Notes under the pieces: model-generated
Databases searched by the model: none
Told to the model about the DNA's origin: nothing
Seen by the model: only the letters and a program-made list of their open reading frames with translations
Position numbers and translations under genes: made by a program
In this document: positions 30,342 through 42,100 of the stretch, piece after piece
Numbering within the stretch: the stretch's first letter is position 1
Layout: each line of letters begins with the position of its first letter
NCBI RefSeq assembly: GCF_048771995.1
Contig: NC_133050.1
Span: forward strand, 7,860,501 to 7,924,500
Reading direction: 5' to 3'
From: Taeniopygia guttata
Lineage: Eukaryota; Chordata; Aves; Passeriformes; Estrildidae
DNA: 64,000 nucleotides

Positions 30342-33300
30342 TCAGGGCAGGGTCACGGATTTGGAATCGCCGCCGGGGAAGCGAATCTCGTGCGCCAGGC
30401 ACGGCCCGTTGGGCTCCTTGCCGAAATCCACCAGGAAGTTCTTGTTGACGGTCAGGCCGCCCTTGTCCGTGTCCACGTCGAGCTGCAGCATCACCGAGCC
30501 CTCCCTGCGCGGGGACAGCGGCGGCTCGTGGGACAGCGCCCCGGGGCCGCTGCGGGGAGCGCCCGGCCGGGGCCAGCGGCACGGGCTGGGCCGCCTCTGG
30601 CTCCCCGCTGCCCGCAGGAGGGGCACAAAGCCGTGCGCAGGACGGGCTCGGCGCCTCTTGCTCCTCCCCAGCTCGCCCTGCAGCGGCTCAGGCTGCGCCC
30701 GGCCAGGCCGGACCCCCTTGGGCCGAGCTCAGCCCGGGCTCGGCTCCATCCCGGCCCCGCCGGGGCTCGGCCGGGAGCGGCTCCGGGGCAGCCCCGAGGG
30801 GTCGCGGCCCCTTCCCCACGCCCGCCCGGGCCCGCGGAGCCTTTGGCAGCCGCGAGTGGCTCACTTGATCAGGCTGGGGTAGAACTGCTGGTCCCAGGTG
30901 CTGTAGAAGGAGTTGGTCACGTAGAGCCGCTTCCCGTCCAGGCTCAGCTGCAGCGCGGCGGGGCCTCCGTACACGCGCTTGCACTGGAACACACGGACTG
31001 GGCTTACTGGGGGCACTGGGACACACGGACTGGGGGCACTGGGGGCACTGGGACACACGGACTGGGGGACTGGGGGCACTGGGAGCGCTGGGACACACGG
31101 ACTGGGGGCACTGGGGGCACTGGGAGCACTGGGATGCACGGACTGGGGTTAATGGGAGCACTGGGGGCATCGGGGCTGCTGCCATCAGAGACAGTGAGAG
31201 CACGCTCAGGGTCACCCGCGCTCGGGTGAGCACACACAGCCACGCTCAGCCGGGCACACACTCACCGCCCACACCCAGGTGAGCACGCACCCACGCTCCG
31301 GTGCGCACACGCTCACCCACGCTCCGGCTCAGCCCCAGCCACGCTGCCCCGTCCCGCCCAGGCGCTGCCGGCCCTGCCGGCCGCTCACCTTGACCACCAG
31401 CGGCTCGGGCTGGCACTTGAGCTCCTCGTCCCTGCACACGGTCACGGGGCCCCCTCGCAGGATGCTGCCGCCCACGAACACCTGCAAGGGCCGCGCTGGC
31501 ACACGAGCGTTCCGCGGCCGCGGCCCCGCGGGCCCCGCTCCCCCCCGGGCCGGGCGCTGCCCCTCACCTGCCCCACCAGCCGGGGCTTGCAGTTCCTGGC
31601 CAGCTCGTACTGCCGGATGTCCCCGTGCCACCAGTTGCTCACGTACAGGAACCGGTCGTCCGGGCTGATGACGAGGTCGGCGATGAAGGCTGCGGGCAGA
31701 GCCGGGGCTCAGGGCACGGGCAGAGCCGGGGGACGGCGCGGGGGCCTGGCCGGAGCTGGCCTTTGGGGCAGGGACGGGCACATCGGGCTCGGCCAGCCTT
31801 TGGGCTCGGCCAGGATTGGGGGTCACCGAGCAGGGCTCTGGAGCCGCCCGGCCGGGCTCTGCGGTCACCGCCCGGGCTGTGCCCGGCTGCAGAACGCGCC
31901 CGGGGAAGAGGAATGCCAGCCCCGAGGGCACACGAACCTGGCATCGTGGGCATGATCCAGCCCCTCACGTCCTTGGCCGGGATCCGGATCACCTCCTCCA
32001 CGGCCCAGTTGTCTCTCTGCACAGGGACACCGAGCCCGGCTGAGCCGCGCTGCCCCCGGCCCGAGCCGAGCCGGGCACAACGGGCATCCCCCCGCTGCCC
32101 CGCAAGCCCCGGATCTAGTGCTCCCTGGCCCCGCTCCTCCTCCTCCTCCTCCTCCTCCTCCTCCTCCTCCTCCTCCTCCCTGCCGGCTCTCCCAGCCCCG
32201 GGCCGCTGCCGCCGCTCGCACTCGCCTCGCAGGGTCTGTAGAGGCGGAAGATGGTCCCGCTCAGGGCACAGCCCACGTAGCCCTCGGTGGCCTCGGGGCT
32301 GTGCAGGAAGCGCACGCTCAGCGGCAGGGAATCCTCGCCCAGGTCGAAGCACTGCGTGAGGCTGCGGCACGACAAGTTCCACACGTTCAGGCGGCGGCCG
32401 AAGACCCCTGCGGGACACGGGGGGAAAGGCTCGGGGGTGTCCGGGGACAGGCACCGCTCCCCGGAGGGCTCCTGCTGGGGAGCGGCACGGAAAGGGCAGC
32501 AGCTGGGCAGGAGAAACTGGGAAATGCAGCATTTGGGGAGGAGAAACTGGGAAATGCAGCATTTGGGGAGAGCACAGAGGAATGCAGGATTTGGGGAGAG
32601 CACAGAGGAATGCAGGATTTGGGGAGAGCACAGAGCAATGCAGGATTTTGGAGCAGCCCGGCCCTGCCCGCCCTGGGTTCCAGCCCTGCCCATCCTCAGC
32701 CCGAGCCTGGCAAAGGCTCTGGGGCTCAAATCGGCCCCTCGGGGGCACCGAGCCCCGCCAGCCCCGCGCTCAGCCCTGCCATCGCTGCCAGCCGCGTGTC
32801 CCCACCTTTCTTGAGGTCCTCGGGGTTGAAGCCACGCCCGGCCAGTCTGGGCACCATCCCGGCCGAGCTGACCAGCACGTTGTGCTGGGCCTGGTACCAG
32901 AAGTCGTAGCCGGTCGGGGGAGCCTCACACTCGTTCTCCCAGTTGCCCTTCAGGTCGTAGCTCTCTCCGTCCAACTGCAGGAAGCCACCTGGGACACGCG
33001 AGGGACGTGGCGGTGACAAAGCCAGGCTCCCGCCTTCCCAGGGGGACTCCCGGGATGGCAGTTCGGGCAGGGACATTGGAGTTCGGGCAGGGAAACGGGC
33101 ATTCGGGCAGGGAAATTGGAGTTCGGGCAGGGAAACGGGCGTTCGGGCAGGGAAACGGGCGTTCCGGGAGGCACAATTCACCTTTGCCGTTGCCAGCGGG
33201 GTCGCCCATGTTGGCGATCAGGATGTCCCCGTTGGGCAGCGGGTGCGTGACAGCCAGGTAGCCCTTGTTGCACTTCCAGAAGACATCCACGGGCTCGATC

Positions 33301-35158
33301 ATCTGCAAAAATCGGCGCAAAGTTCAGCCTCCGCCTGCTCGGCGCCTTTCCCGGCATCACCGAATCCTCCCTCCGCGCCTCCCTCCCGGAGCCCCCCGCC
33401 GTTCCCCTCCCTCCCTCCCTGGCTCGCTGCCGCCCCGGGCTCGCCCCGGCCGTACCTTGCAGATCCGAGGCGCCCGGCACTGGGAGCCCACATCCACCAC
33501 GTAGATGCGGGAGGAGATGAGGCACGGCAGGACCAGCCTGGTCCTTCTGGCCGCGGCGCCGCTGTCGAAGCAGCCGCAGGCGGGGCCCCAGCCCGCGCAG
33601 TGCAGCTCGTCCTTGAGGTTGGGCATGGGCAGCCGGTGGATCACCTGGGCACGGCCAAGGCAGCTCAGCCCGGGCCGGGCCGGGCTTGCCCCGCGGGGAG
33701 CGGCCCCGGGCTTTGGGGGGCTGCGGAGAGGGGCCGGGAGCGGCCCCGGGCTTTGGGGGGCTCCGGAGAGGGGCCGGGAGCGGCCCCGGGCTTTGGGGGG
33801 CTCCGGAGAGGGGCCGGGAGCGGCCCCGGGCTTTGGGGGGCTCCGGAGAGGGGCCGGGAGCGGCCCCGGGCTTTGGGGGGCTCCGGAGAGGGGCCGGGAG
33901 CGGCCCCGGGCTTTGGGGGGCTCCGGAGAGGGGCCGGGAGCGGCCCCGGGCTTTGGGGGGCTCCGGAGAGGGGCCGGGAGCGGCCCCGGGCTTTGGGGGG
34001 CTCCGGAGAGGGGCCGGGAGTGGCCCCGGGAGCAGAGGGGACTGGAGAAGGTGTCCCTCGGGTTTCTTTTCCCCGAAAGAAGAAGAAGAGCTCCCCGGGC
34101 AGCCCCGGAGGACGCGGGGAGCGCGGCCCCGCAGCGATCCCGCCCCGGGCCCAGCGGGACCGGTACCTGGCCGTAGTGGCAGGAGCGCGGGTTGAGGTCC
34201 ACGGTGGCCAGGAAATCGGGCTGCTCGGTGCAGGTGCTCCTGTAGGTGCAGGTCACGTAGGCGACCTCCTCCCTCGGCGCTGGGGACACAAAAGCGCGCT
34301 CAGACCGCGCCGGGAAGCCCCGAACGGCGCGGGGAAAGCTCCGGGCGGCTCTCACGAGCGACCGCCGGGATTTTCGGGCTGCTGCGATTCACTCCAGCTC
34401 CCCTCGGGCGGCCCCGGGGCCGCTTCTGAGCCGGGAACAACCAGGAGGAATCTCCGGCAGCTCTGGGAAAGGGGCTCAGCACAGACCCTGCGCTCAGGGG
34501 GACCCCCAGAAACCCCAAATCCCCCCGTTCCAGCCCAGCCCCCGGCCAGCACTCGCCTTTCAGCACGTCGGGACACGCGGGGTACTCGTAGCACGGAGCT
34601 CTGCACCTGTCTGGGGAGCAAAGGGGACACCGTGAGCCCGGCCCGGGGCCCGCACCCCGACCCCGTTCCGAGGATCCCTCCCTCCCCCGGGACCCCCGGG
34701 GCCACCCCGGCCCTCCCTGGGCACCCGGACGAGCGCTCGGGGTGGCGCTGCCACCCCCCGGCTGCGGGACAGGGACCCTGGGGACAGCGCGGGGCCGAGC
34801 CCGGCTGGGGACACCGGAGCCCGCGGGGACCCCTCCCCATCGCGGGGACGGGACCGGGCACGGACGGGACGGGGACAGAGCTGTGCCCTGAGCCGGGATG
34901 GGGACAGAGCTGTGCCCTGAGCCGGGATGGGGACAAAGCTGTCATCCGGAGCTGGGATGGGGACAGAGCTGTCACCCATAGCTGGGATGGGGACAGAGCT
35001 GTCACCCGGAGCCGGGATGGGGACAGAGCTGTCCCCTGAGCCGGGACAGGATGGGGACAGAGCTGTCACCCGGAGACGCACACGCTGGAAGCTCCAGCAC
35101 GGTCAATCCCTCTGCATCCCCGGCGCTGCGGGGCGAGGCCGGGGGGTCCCTTACCCAT
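30342..35158 (-). CDS. SELENBP1: SELENBP1-like paralogue, copy A (complete, 12 coding exons)
   Basis: Member of the selenium-binding protein 1 / methanethiol oxidase family (cytosolic; oxidises methanethiol). Exons on the - strand: 35155-35158, 34557-34610, 34167-34279, 33456-33644, 33182-33302, 32806-32988, 32226-32407, 31938-32016, 31568-31689, 31389-31481, 30865-30983, 30342-30504. They total 1,422 bases, or 473 residues. It starts [15 protein letters not shown] and ends [17 protein letters not shown]. Family blocks include [54 protein letters not shown] and [16 protein letters not shown]. The human Cys57 position (PQYCQV) is Gly here (CHYGQV), and cysteines number 23. Introns 2 and 7 start with GC. 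It looks intact and is almost identical to copy B. Whether it has oxidase activity is unknown. Confidence 0.95.
30990..31160. repeat. GGGGGCACTGGGACACACGGACT minisatellite, arm 1
   Basis: Array in the SELENBP1-like intron 30984-31388, mirrored in arm 2 at 43060-43230. Confidence 0.9.
32133..32180. repeat. (CTC)n triplet tract, arm 1
   Basis: Perfect CTC run in an intron. It is one unit longer than its mirror at about 42045-42083. Confidence 0.9.
33701..34030. repeat. 40-bp VNTR, arm 1 (8 units)
   Basis: Eight near-perfect copies, starting every 40 bp from 33701, of cggccccgggctttgggggg followed by ctccggagaggggccgggag, in the intron 33645-34166. The arm 2 array has six units. Confidence 0.96.
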
Positions 35159-35270
35159 GGCTGCAGCTTCGGGGGTCGCGGTGCTGGCGGCGGAGGAGCC
35201 GGAGCTGAGGGGCAGCTGCTGCTGTCTCGGGGCTGGAGCGGCTGTGCCGTGCCCTGGCTGCTGCCGGGGG

Positions 35271-35277
35271 CCTTTTA
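35271..35277 (-). promoter_or_regulatory. TATA-like box, copy A
   Basis: GGATAAAAGG on the - strand, about 115 bp upstream of the copy A ATG and mirrored at 39021-39030. The transcription start is probably near 35245. Confidence 0.6.
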
Positions 35278-38193
35278 TCCCCGCCAAAGGGTGGGGGGAG
35301 CGGGGCCAAGCCCAGGGAGGGGCTGCCCAGCGCTTGGGAGGTGCCAGCCCGGCGCTGCGGCTTCTCTCCTCCTCCCCGCCGCCAATCTGGGCCCAAATCT
35401 GCTGCTCCCTGCAGCTCCCGAAGCCCCAAACCTCGCCGGCCCCGGCTGATCCCGGCCTCGCTCCGCACCCGCAGCGGCCTCCACCGAGCCGGGCCCGTGC
35501 CCGGGGCACCCCACCCCTGCTCCTGGTCCTCACAGGGGGATCCCGCTCCCCATCCCCATCCCAGGGAGCAGCCCCGCAGGGTCCCCGAGCAGGCTCTGCA
35601 CAGGGACAGTGGTCTGGGAGCTCGGGGATACCGGGATGAGCTCGGGGAGCTGCTCAGAGGTTCCCAGGGAACTGGGCCAGACCCAGAGGACACCGGGAAC
35701 CCTCAGGAAATCCACCCTGAACCCCCTGGGGCAGCAGCAGTCAGAGCAGGACACAGGGCAGCCTCCCAGGGTGGCACCTGCGGGTTGGGACATGGGGCCC
35801 GCTGCGGACAAGGGGACTTGGGGAGCTCAGCACTGGGAATTGGGGCCGAAAGGACAGCGGCCAGAGCCTTGCGGGCCTTCTCTGCACTGTGCGAGCAGCA
35901 AAGTCGCGAAAACGATTGGGTTTTGGGGTGGAAAATTACAAAAAAGCACTTCCAGGGCAGGGCAAACACCTGGGATCGGCACCGAGCCCTGCCAGAGCCT
36001 GCCCAGGCACCAGGGCAAGCCCAGCGGTGACCCCGGGACAGCCAGCGACACTCCGGGGCAGGAAAGGCTTCAATTAAATCCTGGAGGTGAGGAGAAATCA
36101 TGGGAAAAATCGGCTCTGAGGCCGATGTCGGGAAAGAAGCCGAGATCTGGGCGAAAGCAGTGCCAAGAGAAGGACGGAGCTCAGGATCCCCCGGGATCGG
36201 GCAGATCCCAGCACGGGAACCACTCTGGGATTCGGGGAAAGCCCCAAGAAGGGGGCACAGCCAAGGACCCCCAGAGCCGCCCCATCCCTGGGGCTGTCCC
36301 GGCCTGACCGGGGCTCGGGGCTCCCCGAGCCGGGCACGGGCGGAGCGAGGGCGGCACCGGCACCGCCGCAGCCGAGGAAACGGCTCCAGCTGCCATCCCC
36401 AACATCGTGGCACAGTCAGGGAATGCCCCGGGCTGGAAGGAGCCTGGAGCTCCGCTCGTGCCCCCCGTGCCGTGGGCATGGACCCCTCCTGCAGCCGCAG
36501 CTGCTCCAGCCCGGCCGCGGAGCCGCTTCCCGCTGGGAAACTCCGGGAATTCCGGCAGCGGCTCCCGGGCTCAGTCCCGGGGCCGCCTTTGGCCTCCAGC
36601 TCCACTTCAGTCCCCCCTGGGCCGGGCCGGTGTCCCCCGCGCTGCCCCTGCTGTCCCCACCTGCTCCTTCCCTGACGCGGCACACCCGCTCATTAGCCGG
36701 CTCATTAGCCCGCCCCTCATTAAGGACCGCGCTGCTCCCGGTGGCTTCCCGTGCTGACGTCGCCGTGTCCCTCCCTGTCCCCGCTCGGCGCTCGCGTGCC
36801 CCCACGGCGCTGATAAGAGCGAGATAAGCTCCCGTGGCCGCAGGACAAGCCCCGGCACCCTCCGGCCACCGCCCACGCCCCGCTGGCCACTCCTGCCCGC
36901 TCGCCACCGGCTCCTCCGGCCCCCGGGAAGGACACGCCGGGATTTGGGGATGCTCCGCCGCCACCTCGGACAGTTCCCGGCTCCGGCAGCGGCTCCAGCC
37001 GCCCGCAGCTCCCGGCGAGGCTTCGGCTTCCCCCGAGCCCCCGGGGAAGGTGCCTCCTTCAGCACCTCCCGTTCCTAAATCCCGATTTCCCGAGCTCTCC
37101 ATCCTCCCTTCGCAGCGTCCCGACCCCTCAGCCGGGCACTGAGCACCGGCAGACTTTGGGAAAACGTTTCCGTGCATGGAGCGAGCCCCAAATCCCACCG
37201 GCCATTCCTTCCCGGGCTGGAATTCCATCCACGAGCCGCTCCCGGGGCTGCGCAGCGCTCCCGGCTCTCCCATCAGCCGCGGGCACCGAACAGGGAGAAA
37301 GCCTTGAGCTTAAATCCCCTCCCAAGCCAAGAATTCCCAGATTTTCTGATGACTCGGTGGGAAAAGGGTGATTTTTGGGAGCTGACTCCCGAGTTCACCG
37401 GGAAGTGTGACAAAACCCGAAATTCCATGGCCAGTGGAAGGCAGGAGGCAATGGATGAGCTCGGGAGTTTGCTCCCCGCTCCACCACCACAAAAAAAAAC
37501 AGGAAAAAAATCACACTCGGGGGAACCCGCGAGCTCCTTTTCCTCCGTGCCACAGCCCCAAACTCCGGGAGGGTCCCGCTGCAGCCCGGAGCGGGGACTT
37601 GGAACGGGACCGAGGGAAGAGATTTGTCCCTGTCCCTGCCGAGGGGGACACGCGGGGAGCCCGAGCCCCGAATTCCCTCGGGATCGCTCCAGGGAACACC
37701 CGGACCCCCAAACCAACAGCCAAAGCCGGCGAGGAGGAGCCGCTGCCCTGGGCTGGATCCCAAAATTCCCAACGCTTTGAAGCTTTTTGGGCGAGCGGCC
37801 CCCGAGGAGCTGCCAAAGCCTGAAGTAATTCCAGGGCGTCTCTCGCTCCTCTGGATCCGCTTAGAATGAGGGAGTTGAAAGGCTCGGGGTGGCCTTTCCT
37901 CCCTCCACGGGGCAGGAATGTCCAGCTCCAGAGGCTTTTAGGGATGGGCAGGACAGATCCCAAGTGAATCCCTTCCAAATCGGGGGAGATAAACACGATC
38001 TGCAGTGTCAGGAACGGGAGAAATCTGATTTTCCCTGGATTATGGGAAGTGGGGATGAGCAGGAGAAGCCGGGAAACTTCCCGAGCCGGGCTGGAGGGAC
38101 GCTGCCCCCACCTGTGGTCATGGAAAAGCCGCAACGAGCACAGGGAGAACCAGCCCAGCTCACCTGGGCGCAGGGAGGGGCAGGAAATAATCG

Positions 38194-38223
38194 CAGCTGT
38201 TATCAGCATCTATATCTTATCAG
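38194..38223. promoter_or_regulatory. E-box plus paired GATA motifs
   Basis: CAGCTG is followed by TTATCAG and, about 10 bases later, CTTATCAG. Together they resemble an erythroid TAL1/GATA-type composite. Motif evidence only. Confidence 0.35.
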
Positions 38224-38394
38224 CCGCAGCTTTATGTCCTCCCGGCCAGGCTCAGCACGGGAATGTCGAGTTCTTCTATACGTTCATTTGCTGTGGTTTT
38301 TGTAGGATTCGCTCACTTTGGGGGGATTTAGGAACTGGGTTTGTTGTTTGGAAATAGCGCTGAGTGTTAAAGGGACCTTTCAGAGAATTCCAGG

Positions 38395-38470
38395 ATCTTT
38401 GAAGCTGGAAAATCCACCCAGGATCACCGAGTCCAAGATGGGACCAATCCCCCCCGATCACCCAGACAAA
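38395..38470. mobile_element. possible CR1 LINE 3' fragment
   Basis: 'gaagctggaaaatccacccaggatcaccgagtcca' has the cadence of avian CR1 tails (ggttggaaaagacc...agatcatcgagtccaacc). It is short, diverged and lacks the terminal ATTCTATG repeats, so the call is tentative. Confidence 0.3.
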
Positions 38471-39022
38471 CGACCAGGAATTCTCCACTCCAAATCACAC
38501 CGGGAAGGGAGAGGCATTTTCCCGTTTGCAGGAAGAATTTCCCCAGATGTCCCACCCTGAGCCTCCCGTGGCGCAGCTCGAGGCCGTTCCCTCTTGTCCT
38601 GGACCTGTTCCTGGGATCAGATCCCAGATCCCTCCTGGCAGACCCGAAATTCGCCGGGATCGCCCTTTTCTCCAGGCGGAGATCCCAGACCACTGTCCCT
38701 GTGCAGAGCCCGCTCGGGGACCCTGCGGGGCTGCTCCCTGGGATGGGGATGGGGAGCGGGATCCCCCTGTGAGGACCAGGAGCAGGGGTGGGGTGCCCCG
38801 GGCACGGGCCCGGCTCGGCGGAGGCCGCTGCGGGTGCGGAGCGAGGCCGGGATCAGCCGGGGCCGGCGAGGTTTGGGGCTTCGGGAGCTGCAGGGAGCAG
38901 CAGATTTGGGCCCAGATTGGCGGCGGGGAGGAGGAGAGAAGCCGCAGCGCCGGGCTGGCACCTCCCAAGCGCTGGGCAGCCCCTCCCTGGGCTTGGCCCC
39001 GCTCCCCCCACCCTTTGGCGGG

Positions 39023-39029
39023 GATAAAA
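39023..39029 (+). promoter_or_regulatory. TATA-like box, copy B
   Basis: GGATAAAAGG about 115 bp upstream of the copy B ATG, identical to the arm 1 motif. Confidence 0.6.
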
Positions 39030-39143
39030 GGCCCCCGGCAGCAGCCAGGGCACGGCACAGCCGCTCCAGCCCCGAGACAGCAGCAGCTGCCCCTCAGCTC
39101 CGGCTCCTCCGCCGCCAGCACCGCGACCCCCGAAGCTGCAGCC

Positions 39144-42100
39144 ATGGGTAAGGGACCCCCCGGCCTCGCCCCGCAGCGCCGGGGATGCAGAGGGATTGAC
39201 CGTGCTGGAGCTTCCAGCGTGTGCGTCTCCGGGTGACAGCTCTGTCCCCATCCTGTCCCGGCTCAGGGGACAGCTCTGTCCCCATCCCGGCTCCGGGTGA
39301 CAGCTCTGTCCCCATCCCAGCTATGGGTGACAGCTCTGTCCCCATCCCAGCTCCGGATGACAGCTTTGTCCCCATCCCGGCTCAGGGCACAGCTCTGTCC
39401 CCATCCCGGCTCAGGGCACAGCTCTGTCCCCGTCCCGTCCGTGCCCGGTCCCGTCCCCGCGATGGGGAGGGGTCCCCGCGGGCTCCGGTGTCCCCAGCCG
39501 GGCTCGGCCCCGCGCTGTCCCCAGGGTCCCTGTCCCGCAGCCGGGGGGTGGCAGCGCCACCCCGAGCGCTCGTCCGGGTGCCCAGGGAGGGCCGGGGTGG
39601 CCCCGGGGGTCCCGGGGGAGGGAGGGATCCTCGGAACGGGGTCGGGGTGCGGGCCCCGGGCCGGGCTCACGGTGTCCCCTTTGCTCCCCAGACAGGTGCA
39701 GAGCTCCGTGCTACGAGTACCCCGCGTGTCCCGACGTGCTGAAAGGCGAGTGCTGGCCGGGGGCTGGGCTGGAACGGGGGGATTTGGGGTTTCTGGGGGT
39801 CCCCCTGAGCGCAGGGTCTGTGCTGAGCCCCTTTCCCAGAGCTGCCGGAGATTCCTCCTGGTTGTTCCCGGCTCAGAAGCGGCCCCGGGGCCGCCCGAGG
39901 GGAGCTGGAGTGAATCGCAGCAGCCCGAAAATCCCGGCGGTCGCTCGTGAGAGCCGCCCGGAGCTTTCCCCGCGCCGTTCGGGGCTTCCCGGCGCGGTCT
40001 GAGCGCGCTTTTGTGTCCCCAGCGCCGAGGGAGGAGGTCGCCTACGTGACCTGCACCTACAGGAGCACCTGCACCGAGCAGCCCGATTTCCTGGCCACCG
40101 TGGACCTCAACCCGCGCTCCTGCCACTACGGCCAGGTACCGGTCCCGCTGGGCCCGGGGCGGGATCGCTGCGGGGCCGCGCTCCCCGCGTCCTCCGGGGC
40201 TGCCCGGGGAGCTCTTCTTCTTCTTTCGGGGAAAAGAAACCCGAGGGACACCTTCTCCAGTCCCCTCTGCTCCCGGGGCCACTCCCGGCCCCTCTCCGGA
40301 GCCCCCCAAAGCCCGGGGCCGCTCCCGGCCCCTCTCCGGAGCCCCCCAAAGCCCGGGGCCGCTCCCGGCCCCTCTCCGGAGCCCCCCAAAGCCCGGGGCC
40401 GCTCCCGGCCCCTCTCCGGAGCCCCCCAAAGCCCGGGGCCGCTCCCGGCCCCTCTCCGGAGCCCCCCAAAGCCCGGGGCCGCTCCCGGCCCCTCTCCGCA
40501 GCCCCCCAAAGCCCGGGGCCGCTCCCCGCGGGGCAAGCCCGGCCCGGCCCGGGCTGAGCTGCCTTGGCCGTGCCCAGGTGATCCACCGGCTGCCCATGCC
40601 CAACCTCAAGGACGAGCTGCACTGCGCGGGCTGGGGCCCCGCCTGCGGCTGCTTCGACAGCGGCGCCGCGGCCAGAAGGACCAGGCTGGTCCTGCCGTGC
40701 CTCATCTCCTCCCGCATCTACGTGGTGGATGTGGGCTCCCAGTGCCGGGCGCCTCGGATCTGCAAGGTACGGCCGGGGCGAGCCCGGGGCGGCAGCGAGC
40801 CAGGGAGGGAGGGAGGGGAACGGCGGGGGGCTCCGGGAGGGAGGCGCGGAGGGAGGATTCGGTGATGCCGGGAAAGGCGCCGAGCAGGCGGAGGCTGAAC
40901 TTTGCGCCGATTTTTGCAGATGATCGAGCCCGTGGATGTCTTCTGGAAGTGCAACAAGGGCTACCTGGCTGTCACGCACCCGCTGCCCAACGGGGACATC
41001 CTGATCGCCAACATGGGCGACCCCGCTGGCAACGGCAAAGGTGAATTGTGCCTCCCGGAACGCCCGTTTCCCTGCCCGAACGCCCGTTTCCCTGCCCGAA
41101 CTCCAATTTCCCTGCCCGAATGCCCGTTTCCCTGCCCGAACTCCAATGTCCCTGCCCGAACTGCCATCCCGGGAGTCCCCCTGGGAAGGCGGGAGCCTGG
41201 CTTTGTCACCGCCACGTCCCTCGCGTGTCCCAGGTGGCTTCCTGCAGTTGGACGGAGAGAGCTACGACCTGAAGGGCAACTGGGAGAACGAGTGTGAGGC
41301 TCCCCCGACCGGCTACGACTTCTGGTACCAGGCCCAGCACAACGTGCTGGTCAGCTCGGCCGGGATGGTGCCCAGACTGGCCGGGCGTGGCTTCAACCCC
41401 GAGGACCTCAAGAAAGGTGGGGACACGCGGCTGGCAGCGATGGCAGGGCTGAGCGCGGGGCTGGCGGGGCTCGGTGCCCCCGAGGGGCCGATTTGAGCCC
41501 CAGAGCCTTTGCCAGGCTCGGGCTGAGGATGGGCAGGGCTGGAACCCAGGGCGGGCAGGGCCGGGCTGCTCCAAAATCCTGCATTGCTCTGTGCTCTCCC
41601 CAAATCCTGCATTCCTCTGTGCTCTCCCCAAATCCTGCATTCCTCTGTGCTCTCCCCAAATGCTGCATTTCCCAGTTTCTCCTCCCCAAATGCTGCATTT
41701 CCCAGTTTCTCCTGCCCAGCTGCTGCCCTTTCCGTGCCGCTCCCCAGCAGGAGCCCTCCGGGGAGCGGTGCCTGTCCCCGGACACCCCCGAGCCTTTCCC
41801 CCCGTGTCCCGCAGGGGTCTTCGGCCGCCGCCTGAACGTGTGGAACTTGTCGTGCCGCAGCCTCACGCAGTGCTTCGACCTGGGCGAGGATTCCCTGCCG
41901 CTGAGCGTGCGCTTCCTGCACAGCCCCGAGGCCGCCGAGGGCTACGTGGGCTGTGCCCTGAGCGGGACCATCTTCCGCCTCTACAGACCCTGCGAGGCGA
42001 GTGCGAGCGGCGGCAGCGGCCCGGGGCTGGGAGAGCCGGCAGGGAGGAGGAGGAGGAGGAGGAGGAGGAGGAGGAGGAGGAGGAGCGGGGCCAGGGAGCA

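Larger units (their letters stand above)
29770..35619 (+). repeat. palindrome arm 1 (about 5.85 kb)
   Basis: The sequence reappears in reverse complement at 38683-44440 with only scattered single-base differences plus tract-length differences. The inner edge is at 'cagtggtctggga' (35619); the outer edge is at about 29770. The arm includes the whole SELENBP1-like copy A, its promoter and its poly(A) site. Confidence 0.96.
35620..38682. other. unique spacer between palindrome arms, a shared divergent promoter region
   Basis: About 3.06 kb with no recognised exon on either strand, between the head-to-head starts of copies A and B. The middle part (about 36,290-37,150) is CpG-rich. GATA-type motifs occur at 36811-36828 (TGATAAG and AGATAAG) and at 38200-38223 (two inverted TTATCA cores next to a CAGCTG E-box at 38194). 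Any common enhancer for the two paralogues would be expected here. Confidence 0.6.

Noticed and set aside
33701-34030. 40-bp regular repeats as a CRISPR array or coding repeat
   Set aside because: Contiguous identical units inside an intron of a clear SELENBP1-like gene. It is a VNTR.
30342-35158. SELENBP1 copies A/B as pseudogenes
   Set aside because: All twelve exons are open, exon lengths match the orthologue except for two 3-base differences, and splice sites are intact (two GC-AG). The loss of the Cys57 equivalent is a lineage feature present in both copies.
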